Shown piece by piece: positions 17,701 through 24,804 of a DNA stretch of 35,489 nucleotides. Each line of letters opens with the position of its first letter. Position 1 is the stretch's first letter. The notes beneath the pieces were generated by a model that saw only the letters and a list, made by a program, of their open reading frames with translations, did no database searches and was not told the DNA's origin. The position numbers were made by a program, and so were the translations under genes. The DNA lies in the NCBI GenBank assembly GCA_025464755.1, contig JAODMI010000093.1, positions 1 to 35,489 on the forward strand, in the 5' to 3' direction. This DNA is from Homoserinimonas sp. Its GTDB lineage: Bacteria; Actinomycetota; Actinomycetes; Actinomycetales; Microbacteriaceae.

Positions 17701-18226
17701 AAGCGAAGGTGAAGCCGACCTCTTGCCAGGAGCTACCATCCTGAGTGAGCGCCCTCCTGAGGCGAATGCCATCGGCGAGGTCTCCGACCGAGCCGCCGTT
17801 GAGAAGCGCTTCGATCATGTTGGAGGAGAGCTGGCGCGGCTGGAACGCTGCCTGTCCAGTGGTGACCGCGCTGACCTGCGCCGGTGTGCCGCGGCCTTCA
17901 TTCGAGTTGGACCAATCCTCCCGTCCACGGCCGATGAGCACCCAGCCTCCGCCGTTTGTTTCCTGGTCACAGTAGAACCGCTCAGCGGCGCCCATGGCGG
18001 GTGTCAGTAGCCAGTACACGCCGCTCGGGGACGCAGCGTCGTTCTGCTTGATCTCCCAGCATGACGCGGCTGCAGTCAGCTCGGACAAACCGTCGGGGGC
18101 CGGGATCGGTGCAGCAGCCGCCTGCTGCGGCGGGGCGAGAATCACCCCGACGACAAGTGCGGTGACAAGGCCTACACCTATCCTTTGGGTGATTCTCGGG
18201 TTGACTGCGCTTCGGGTAAGCGACAT
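14783..18226 (-). CDS. Secreted multidomain protein: fibrinogen-like YCDxxxxGGGW domain, beta-propeller-like region, FN3, two tandem C-terminal domains
   Basis: Signal peptide (VGLVTALVVGVILAPPQQAAAAP), RFYCDQETNGGGWVLIGRG, delta-60-like repeats (GGxFTxxNGxxR...LxPxTG), FN3 segment APTSPSRLTASSSPSGVVLNWASSTDDSGIVEYQVLRND, repeated LTTRADDGIxxYVNGVEVxRxNIS. Confidence 0.85.
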   Translation of the reverse strand: MSLTRSAVNPRITQRIGVGLVTALVVGVILAPPQQAAAAPIPAPDGLSELTAAASCWEIKQNDAASPSGVYWLLTPAMGAAERFYCDQETNGGGWVLIGRGREDWSNSNEGRGTPAQVSAVTTGQAAFQPRQLSSNMIEALLNGGSVGDLADGIRLRRALTQDGSSWQEVGFTFASPRVDWTWQFNNLQRVANWTIGDLTGTGGTTTSFGSGTLLTRVETINGAQQGWVAGFGYGRDSRGSASDTSYIWAPTATARNPRPFTQVFLRPTLISSTIFTAIADGGTPKVEQRVLADSFAEPTTWGVTGIGAGSQSIEGSNEVSAFAEAHGVMYVGGNFTSAQRTSTGTGSVAQPYLAAFSVATGELITSFRPVLNNQVKALTVLPNGNIAAGGYFTEVNGEARTSLVALHPTTGATIAGFSTQMVNRVSGGAVTVRGLDVQGSWLYIGGTFTHFTWNGDTRERYMRNGARVNAITGQPDTAFNPEFNGTVVAVDASAQGDQTYFGGFFNTSKQTTRTNKGAAIRTSDGTALPWNMLLATEVGGRGYQQAVLEVGSKVWIGGSQHQLYSYDRNTFANLSTNIGNPNGDFQAISADGQTIYGGCHCNNTQYENATQWTNINNVGTTWTSATKIESVGAWDHATGLTLPDFSPILSSRAGAGSWAQITDSTGKLWTGGAFTASVRTGFLKQWSGGFVRFDRRDSSAPTSPSRLTASSSPSGVVLNWASSTDDSGIVEYQVLRNDRVVATTTARTITLPEATPETKYFIRAADAGGNLSASTTSVSITAPVDPPPPAGELVAAGSHWRYREAVTAPPADWNTVAFDSSTWSTGKAPIGFGHANLGTTLTAPSPRPVATYYSRSVAVTDASKLGTVTLTTRADDGIAVYVNGVEVARRNISAGAISFSTYANAAVTASSAVSNPVTITIPGSAFRNGNNVIAAEVHLNYRTTPSASFELTAKASMDGTAPADPPADPPAGLPSGTLLVANDSTWSYLIQADAPAAEWASSGFNSTVWPTGASVLGWGTTGLGTEITTTVTPKPLAVYFRHSFTIPTGQLPAGGVRLTTRADDGIVIYVNGVEVGRSNISDGPIGHNTYAISARSTATATAPANAVTIDVPASALAEGLNVISAQVVSNYRATPNKTFALTAVVT
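14786..15298 (-). repeat. Second copy of duplicated C-terminal protein domain
   Basis: GTLLVANDSTWSYL...VRLTTRADDGIVIYVNGVEVGRSNIS...VISAQVVSNYRATPNKTFALTA. Confidence 0.8.
15350..15853 (-). repeat. First copy of duplicated C-terminal protein domain
   Basis: GELVAAGSHWRYRE...VTLTTRADDGIAVYVNGVEVARRNIS...VIAAEVHLNYRTTPSASFELTA. Confidence 0.8.
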
Positions 18227-18278
18227 CTACTGCTCCTAGCGTGTGTGAGCGGAACATGATCGGGTTGGCAAAACGTGC

Positions 18279-18962
18279 TTAGCAGGCAGCGTCATCGGGG
18301 AACGTCCGCGCGGACACGCGCCAAATGTTGCCTTCGTTGACGAGGGAATAGGTGTTCAGTGACCGAGGGCTGGCCAGGGGGTCGCCGATGACATCACCCG
18401 CCACATCGAGGAGGCGCACCTCCGTTGAATCCACGCAGACTTCAACAACCGCTGTGGCTGGAGCAGCGCTCGCGTCATTCGAAATCATCCGTATGCCGTC
18501 GACCTTGGGTGCACCCGTCCTTGTCCAGCCATTTGCCGCAAGCTCTTGCGTATCTGCCGCAATCTCGTTGAGGATCGCGCCGGTTGCCAGGGAAGTCAGG
18601 TTGGCGTCGTCTGGCTGCACGCCAGCTGGGTCTGAGGCGAGTGTCAAGAGCAGGGACTGCACTGCAGTTGTCGCGACTTCTGGGCTCAGGGCTCCGACCG
18701 GTGCCGACGGATCCGATGTTGCTGCGGGAGCGGGCGCCGAAGTCTTAACAGGCTTGGGTGCGGATGCGACGGAGGCTTCCTTGGGCAGATCGGCACCCTC
18801 AGGCGCAAAAATCAGTCCCAACGCAAAAGCGCCCGAAATGGTGCACGCGGTGATGATTGTCGGCATTCGCCACGCACGCTTGTCGACCCGCGAAGGCGAA
18901 CGCGGCGCGGGGCGCTCGGGTCCAGGAATAGGCTCGCGCGCACGGAAAAGTCGTGGAGGCAT
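18279..18962 (-). CDS. Hypothetical single-pass membrane-anchored protein
   Basis: Basic N-terminus then TM TIITACTISGAFALGLIFA and Ala/Pro-rich linker; internal ATG (MPPRLFRARE) favoured over 19070. Confidence 0.6.
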   Translation of the reverse strand: MPPRLFRAREPIPGPERPAPRSPSRVDKRAWRMPTIITACTISGAFALGLIFAPEGADLPKEASVASAPKPVKTSAPAPAATSDPSAPVGALSPEVATTAVQSLLLTLASDPAGVQPDDANLTSLATGAILNEIAADTQELAANGWTRTGAPKVDGIRMISNDASAAPATAVVEVCVDSTEVRLLDVAGDVIGDPLASPRSLNTYSLVNEGNIWRVSARTFPDDAAC

Positions 18963-19171
18963 GATCGGGTGTCCAGCTGTTCGGGGTACGGGCTCCGCCC
19001 GGGAAAAGTCGACCTGAGGGTGTTGGTGACTGTACACGCAGATAGTCGCCATAACAAGACAAATTGTCACTTTTTATGGGAGGCGGATATTGTCCAGTTA
19101 GATTTCCAGAATGGGACCATGTCTGGCGGGCCCGTGAACGTGATCCACGGGTGCGGTGCTTGAATTAGTCC

Positions 19172-20443
19172 ATGACCGAAGCCCTCGCCCACGTCCGTGA
19201 CCTCGCCAGCTTTGTCGCAGCGTCGCCCTCGTCGTTTCACGCTGCAGCAGAAGCTGCGCGCCGACTGTCCGCCGCAGGCTTCACCGAACTGGATGAGTCA
19301 TCACAGTGGGAACCCGCAGGTCGACACTTTGTGGTGCGTGATGGCGCTATCGTCGCCTGGATTCAACCCCCCAGGGCCACTGCGGTGACACCGTTTCGCG
19401 TTCTCGGCGCCCACACGGACTCGCCAGGATTCAAGCTGAAACCGAAGCCCACAACCGGATCCCACGGATGGCTGCAAGCCGGCGTCGAGGTTTACGGAAG
19501 CCCGCTGCTCAACTCCTGGCTCGACCGCGAGCTAGAGTTCGCCGGGCGTCTCGTCTTTTCCGATGGAAGCACGGAACTTGTGCGCACCGGTCCATTTCTT
19601 CGCTTCCCGCAGTTGGCGATTCACCTCGATCGCGGTGTTGGTGACGAGGGCCTGAAACTCAGCCGACAGCATCACATGAAGCCCGTCTTCGGCGTGGGCG
19701 ATGTTGCGGACGTCGATCTGCTTGGGCACCTGGCGGCCCTGGTGGAACGTAAGGGTGAGGAAGTGGATGGGTACGACGTCGTGGTCGCCGACACCGCAGC
19801 ACCCGTCGTTTTCGGATACGGTGATGCGCTGTTCGCCTCCGGGCGCCTCGACAATCTGTCGTCTGTGCACTCCGGGCTCACCGCATTGCTTCGGCTCGGC
19901 GACGACCTCAACGACATCGCGGTTTTTGCCGCATTCGATCATGAGGAGGTGGGTTCTGCCACACGTTCTGGTGCAAGTGGTCCCTTGCTGGCCGATGTCT
20001 TAAGTCGCATCAGCGCCGGGCTGGGAGCTTCCGACAGCGACCGGATGCGAGCCATCGCAGAGTCATGGTGTCTCTCGGCTGATGCCGGGCACGCCGTGCA
20101 CCCCAACTATTCAGACCGACACGACCCGGTCAATAAGCCGCTGCTGAATCACGGCCCGCTCGTGAAGATCAATGCCAATCAGCGCTATGCGACGGATGCG
20201 ACGGGGGCAGCGGAGTGGGCACGTGCATGCCGCCAGGTCAGCGTCAACTACCAGGAGTTCGTGTCGAGCAATGACCTTCCCTGCGGCTCAACGATCGGGC
20301 CGCTGACTGCAACCAGGCTCGGCATCCGAACCATTGATGCCGGGATTGCGCTGCTGTCAATGCATTCCGCACGCGAGTTGTGTGGCGTGCAGGACCCTGC
20401 AGCCTTCTGCGCTGCGATCGAGGCTTTCTTCGCACCCGCTTAG
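19172..20443 (+). CDS. M18 family aminopeptidase
   Basis: GAHTDSPGFKLKP, FDHEEVGS, CLSADAGHAVHPNY, LSMHSAREL motifs. Confidence 0.93.
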   Translation: MTEALAHVRDLASFVAASPSSFHAAAEAARRLSAAGFTELDESSQWEPAGRHFVVRDGAIVAWIQPPRATAVTPFRVLGAHTDSPGFKLKPKPTTGSHGWLQAGVEVYGSPLLNSWLDRELEFAGRLVFSDGSTELVRTGPFLRFPQLAIHLDRGVGDEGLKLSRQHHMKPVFGVGDVADVDLLGHLAALVERKGEEVDGYDVVVADTAAPVVFGYGDALFASGRLDNLSSVHSGLTALLRLGDDLNDIAVFAAFDHEEVGSATRSGASGPLLADVLSRISAGLGASDSDRMRAIAESWCLSADAGHAVHPNYSDRHDPVNKPLLNHGPLVKINANQRYATDATGAAEWARACRQVSVNYQEFVSSNDLPCGSTIGPLTATRLGIRTIDAGIALLSMHSARELCGVQDPAAFCAAIEAFFAPA

Positions 20444-20636
20444 CGTCATGCCGATGGCAGCGCGTACCGTCATGGCATGACAGTGACCTGGGAGGGGTCG
20501 TTGTCGACTATCGCGACTCATCGGGTCAGTCGTCTCACGTGTCGACGTAGGTCAGGGCGAGCGAAGCTGGGTCGTGTTGGCCGGGCTCTGAGGGCACCAA
20601 ACTCTGTGTGCTGTCACAACGTTAGCTGCGACTGCC

Positions 20637-21341
20637 TCAGATAAGCCTGCGCAACAGCTCTTGCTCGGTGACCCCGAGTTGCCGTGCGCGCGCGGCCAGG
20701 CGGGAAAACTCTTCGGCCGTTAGCTGGAGCGAAATGATGGTTACCTCGTCGCAGTCGAACAGGCTCGGCGGCGACTGGATCGGTAGTGCTGTGACAGGTA
20801 CAGACGCGACGGCGTCGGTTGGGAGCGCAGCAACCGTCGCCCCCTGTATCCCACCAGGACCCTGTATCCCACCAGGACCCTGTATCCAACCAGGACCCTG
20901 TGGGATGGGGCGGCCCCGCTGGAATGCTTCAGCAACCGCCCGCGCCCGAACATCCGCGGCCTCGTTAAGAGCGTGGCCGATGTGCCCGCGCACCCACTCG
21001 AAGCGGTATCGGCGGCCGGTAAGAGCCTCGTCGATTTCCTGGAGCAGCTCGAGATTCATGACGGGCTTACCGTCGCTCTTGCGCCACCCCTTCTTCTTCC
21101 AGCCGGGCATCCACTTCGTCACCGAATTGATCACGTACTGGCTGTCGCACAAGATGTGCAGGTCATCGTCTAGATGAGCAGTGGCGCGGAATAGTTCAAG
21201 CACCGCCTTGAGCTCGCCCTGGTTGTTCGTGGCATGGTTCCAGCCTCCGGCGGCCCAGCATTCGTCGTTTACATACCAGGCCCAGCCAGCAGGGCCTGGG
21301 TTTCCGAGGGCGGAGCCGTCAGCAGCGGCAGTGATGGTCAT
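20637..21341 (-). CDS. rnhA: Ribonuclease HI with C-terminal extension
   Basis: TITAAADGSALGNPGPAGWAW, NQGELKAVLE, CDSQYVINSVTKWMPGWKKKGWRKSDGKPV, EWVRGHIGHALNEAAD. Confidence 0.9.
   Translation of the reverse strand: MTITAAADGSALGNPGPAGWAWYVNDECWAAGGWNHATNNQGELKAVLELFRATAHLDDDLHILCDSQYVINSVTKWMPGWKKKGWRKSDGKPVMNLELLQEIDEALTGRRYRFEWVRGHIGHALNEAADVRARAVAEAFQRGRPIPQGPGWIQGPGGIQGPGGIQGATVAALPTDAVASVPVTALPIQSPPSLFDCDEVTIISLQLTAEEFSRLAARARQLGVTEQELLRRLI
20842..20895. repeat. 18-bp in-frame tandem repeat, 3 copies (ccctgtatcccaccagga; third with one mismatch)
   Basis: Read directly; encodes GPG(G/W)IQ repeats in the RNase HI C-terminal extension. Confidence 0.95.
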
Positions 21342-21519
21342 GCAGGCTCCCCAGGGTCAATGGCCTACCCATGGTATCGACGTTGTGGCGTCTGAAAACC
21401 ACAGGTGGCGACCCGCGGGTGGGCCATTCTGAACGCCAAGTGTGAGTTACGCCCGACGTTCCAGGGGGCGGAGTACCGTCGCTATTAAGTAAATGTCCCT
21501 GAGGAGAGAAGAGGTCTGG

Positions 21520-21693
21520 ATGAGTGCCGATGACAAGATTCACAATTCAGTTGAAGACATGAAGGGTAAAGCCAAAGAAGCTGCCGGAAAAGTGACCGAT
21601 AACGAGAAACTTGAAGGCGAAGGAAAGATGGATCAGAGCAAAGCCGATCTGAAGAAGGCCGGCGACAATGTGAAGGACGCTTTCACCAGCTAA
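21520..21693 (+). CDS. CsbD-family stress-response-like protein
   Basis: 57 aa: MSADDKIHNSVEDMKGKAKEAAGKVTDNEKLEGEGKMDQSKADLKKAGDNVKDAF. Confidence 0.85.
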   Translation: MSADDKIHNSVEDMKGKAKEAAGKVTDNEKLEGEGKMDQSKADLKKAGDNVKDAFTS

Positions 21694-21705
21694 GCCCCAC
21701 GATGA

Positions 21706-21741
21706 GAAGCCGCACGCGTGAACTGTCACGGGTGCGGCTTC
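21706..21741 (+). terminator. Terminator hairpin after csbD-like gene
   Basis: GAAGCCGCAC...GTGCGGCTTC 10-bp perfect stem. Confidence 0.75.
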
Positions 21742-21788
21742 CGTCTGTGCGGGGGAATACCGGGACCGGTGTTAACGCTGCACCCAGT

Positions 21789-22808
21789 ATGAAACGCATC
21801 GGGTTCCTCTCCTTCGGTCACTACCAGAATGTTCCGGGCTCCTTGGTGCTCACCCCTCGCGACGCACTCCTGCAGACGATTGAGCTGGCCGTTGCCGCCG
21901 AAGAACTCGGCATCGACGGTGCCTACGTGCGCGTACATCATTTCGCGCCGCAGCTCGCCTCACCGTTCCCTCTGCTTGCTGCGATGGCAGCTCGCACTAG
22001 CAGTATTGAGCTCGGTACCGGCGTGATTGATATGCGTTATGAGAACCCGCTGTATATGGCAGAGGAGGCTGCTGTCGCCGACCTGATCAGCGGCGGAAGG
22101 CTGCAGCTCGGCGTCAGCCGAGGATCACCTGAAACGGCATTGAAAGGGTATGAATCATTCGGCTACGTACCTGCCGATGGCAGCACGGATGCGGATGATG
22201 CGCGCCAGAAAACGGCGATCTTCCGGGAGGCAATTGCAGGGGCGGGCGTCGCATCCGCACATCATCAGATGACCGGGAGTCGTGGCCTACTGGCCATAGA
22301 ACCGCAATCACCCGGGTTGCGTGATCGTATTTGGTGGGGATCTGGGACTCGTGCAACCGCCAAGTGGGCGGGGGAGCAGGGCATGAACCTCATGAGCTCC
22401 ACCCTTCTCACAGAAGACACCGGCGTGCCGTTCGATGAGCTGCAGGCAGAACAAATCGAGGTGTACCGACGTGCGTGGGCGGATGCCGGGCATCCGGGCA
22501 CCCCCCGGGTGTCGGTCAGTCGTAGCGTCATGCCCATCGTCACTGATGCTGACCGACACTACTTTGGGCTGCGCGCTCAAGTGGAGGGCGAGGACCAGGT
22601 TGGGTACCTCGATGGTGGCCTAGCCCGTTTCGGCAGGAGTTACATCGGTGAGCCCGATGTCTTGGCTGAACAGCTGGCGGCGGATGCTGCGGTGCAGGCG
22701 GCAGACACGGTATTGGTTACCGTTCCGAACCAGTTGGGGGTCGACTATAACGCGCGCCTGCTTGAGTCAATTGTGCAGTTGGTGGCTCCGGCAGCTGGCT
22801 GGCGCTAG
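21789..22808 (+). CDS. LLM-class flavin-dependent oxidoreductase (luciferase-like)
   Basis: MKRIGFLSFGHY, GAYVRVHHFAPQLASPFPLLAAMAARTSSIELGTGVIDMRYENPLYMAEEAAVADLISGGRLQLGVSRGSPE. Confidence 0.9.
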   Translation: MKRIGFLSFGHYQNVPGSLVLTPRDALLQTIELAVAAEELGIDGAYVRVHHFAPQLASPFPLLAAMAARTSSIELGTGVIDMRYENPLYMAEEAAVADLISGGRLQLGVSRGSPETALKGYESFGYVPADGSTDADDARQKTAIFREAIAGAGVASAHHQMTGSRGLLAIEPQSPGLRDRIWWGSGTRATAKWAGEQGMNLMSSTLLTEDTGVPFDELQAEQIEVYRRAWADAGHPGTPRVSVSRSVMPIVTDADRHYFGLRAQVEGEDQVGYLDGGLARFGRSYIGEPDVLAEQLAADAAVQAADTVLVTVPNQLGVDYNARLLESIVQLVAPAAGWR

Positions 22809-22885
22809 CGGCGTCCCCAGGGGAAGGGGATCACTGTGTTCCTCTGCGGAGGCTTGCCAACTGTGCTGGAAGGCAGCATCGCTTC

Positions 22886-23560
22886 TCAGCCCGCCCGCGC
22901 CTCACTGAGCGTCTCGCCGGCCGGGTCGCCAGCCGCGGAATCCGCTAGCTGCGTTCCACCGATCGGCTGATCGGCCCAACGGGTGAGCGTCCACCCTTGC
23001 GCGAAGGTGCCTTCCACCTCGACCACACCAGTGTTGTCGAGGTGGTTCTCACTGGCGAACGTCGGCGGGACGTTGATGGCATGGGCTGCGACCCAGACTC
23101 GGATCGCTGCGCCATGGCTCACCACCGCCGCCGTCGAGGCGCCGGAAGCGGTGATCGCCTCGAGGTCGGCGTTGTACCGGCCGAAGAAGTCACGGCCGTT
23201 CGGGCCGCCGGGCAGTGCGACATCGAGCTGCCCTGCGCCCCAGGCGAACACCGTCTCCAAATACAAGCGCACCGACTTCGCATCATTGCGCCCTTCAAGG
23301 TCGCCGGCCTCAACCTCGTGCAATCCGGTGCACACCTGGACGGTGAGGCCGCGGGTTTGCGCTAGAGGAGCCGCAGTTATTTGCGTGCGCACGAGGGTCG
23401 AGGCGAAAAGTTCATCGATCGGTTGGTGTACGAGGGCCGCTGGGATTGCCTTCGCCTGGCGGCAGCCAAGTTCGGTAAGACCTGGCCCCGGGTGTGCCGT
23501 GTCGAGCTGGCCGAGAACATTGGCAGGTGTCTGGCCGTGTCGAATGAGAAGGAGGCGCAT
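22886..23560 (-). CDS. Histidine phosphatase family (phosphoglycerate mutase-like) protein
   Basis: MRLLLIRHGQTPAN, GLHEVEAGDLEGR, VVSHGAAIRVW. Confidence 0.9.
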   Translation of the reverse strand: MRLLLIRHGQTPANVLGQLDTAHPGPGLTELGCRQAKAIPAALVHQPIDELFASTLVRTQITAAPLAQTRGLTVQVCTGLHEVEAGDLEGRNDAKSVRLYLETVFAWGAGQLDVALPGGPNGRDFFGRYNADLEAITASGASTAAVVSHGAAIRVWVAAHAINVPPTFASENHLDNTGVVEVEGTFAQGWTLTRWADQPIGGTQLADSAAGDPAGETLSEARAG

Positions 23561-23640
23561 GACGACGGATCTTAGGGGAGCTAGCTGCGCACAGACCGCA
23601 AACCGCGGTGGCCGCGTCGGGTGGTGTCGGTAGCTCGGGT

Positions 23641-23646
23641 TAGCGT
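23641..23646 (+). promoter_or_regulatory. Putative -10 (TAGCGT) for leaderless sbcD transcript
   Basis: TAGCGT-gaagga-ATG: spacing places the TSS on the start codon. Confidence 0.5.
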
Positions 23647-23652
23647 GAAGGA

Positions 23653-24804
23653 ATGAAAATCCTGCACACCTCCGACTGGCACATCGGGCGCACCTTCCAC
23701 GGAAGCTCTACGCTTGACCACCTCGGCACGGTTTTGGATGCTCTAGTTCAGATCGTGCGGGAACACGACGTTGATGTCGTGCTCGTCTCAGGCGATGTTT
23801 TCGACTCCGCCACTCCTGCTCGCGAGAACTATGACCTGCTCGCAACGGCATTGCGGAACCTGCGCAACGCTGGCGCCGAAGTTGTCATGATTAGCGGCAA
23901 CCATGATTCCGCAACGCGCCTCGGTTTCCAGTCCGAATGGCTGGGCCTCGCAGGAATCCATATCATCACCCGACATGACCAGCACGACCAGCCTGTGACT
24001 ATCAGCGATGGTCACGGGGCAGTTAACTTCTATGGCATCCCCTATCTCGAACCTTCCCTTATCCGCCACCACTATCCCGACGCCCAGCTGCGCCGGCAGG
24101 CAGATGTGTTGGGCTTTGCCATGGACAGGGTCCGGTCTGAGATAGCCTCACGCGGCGGTCGGTCCGTCGTGTTGTCGCACTGTTTTGTCGTGGGGCTCGA
24201 AGCCAGCGACGTGGAGCGCGACATCACCGCTGGCGGGCTGGACTACGTGCCGGCAAACGTATTTGATGGCCCCCACTATGTTGCGCTCGGCCATATCCAT
24301 GGCCGCAACATCATCAACGAGCGGGTTCGCTATTCCGGTGCTCCGCTGCATTACTCCTTTAAAGAAGCAGGAAAACCGCGCGGCGTCTGGTTGATTGAAC
24401 TGGGTGCTCAGGGCGTCGACGTAACCGAGTGGGTTGATCTCCCGGTCCCTCGTCAGCTAACCGTTCTCACCGGTGAGGTTGAGACTCTGCTTACAGACGA
24501 CTCACTGGCCGGCCACGAAAATGACTGGGTTTGCGCCGTCCTAACCGACCAGGTACGGCCACTGGACGGTATGCGCAGAATTCAGCAGCGCTTCCCGCAC
24601 TGCGTGACGCTAGAGTATCGGCCCAACGAGCGTGCCGAGAATTTGGGATCAAGCTACGCCGATCGCGTCGCAGGCAAGACCGATCACGAAATTGTCGCCG
24701 ATTTCCTTAAGCACGTGCGTAACGGCGCAGGGCCATCCGACTTCGAGCGGGACCTCATCGCCGAGGTCATTATCGAACAAGCCACCGCTGAGGCGACAGC
24801 GTGA
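23653..24804 (+). CDS. sbcD: Exonuclease SbcCD subunit D
   Basis: MKILHTSDWHIGRTFHG, VLVSGDVFD, MISGNHDS, ALGHIHGRN metallophosphoesterase motifs. Confidence 0.95.
   Translation: MKILHTSDWHIGRTFHGSSTLDHLGTVLDALVQIVREHDVDVVLVSGDVFDSATPARENYDLLATALRNLRNAGAEVVMISGNHDSATRLGFQSEWLGLAGIHIITRHDQHDQPVTISDGHGAVNFYGIPYLEPSLIRHHYPDAQLRRQADVLGFAMDRVRSEIASRGGRSVVLSHCFVVGLEASDVERDITAGGLDYVPANVFDGPHYVALGHIHGRNIINERVRYSGAPLHYSFKEAGKPRGVWLIELGAQGVDVTEWVDLPVPRQLTVLTGEVETLLTDDSLAGHENDWVCAVLTDQVRPLDGMRRIQQRFPHCVTLEYRPNERAENLGSSYADRVAGKTDHEIVADFLKHVRNGAGPSDFERDLIAEVIIEQATAEATA

Noticed and set aside
20842-20895. Possible CRISPR-like repeat
   Set aside because: 18-bp units are contiguous with no spacers and in frame within rnhA; a tandem repeat, not CRISPR
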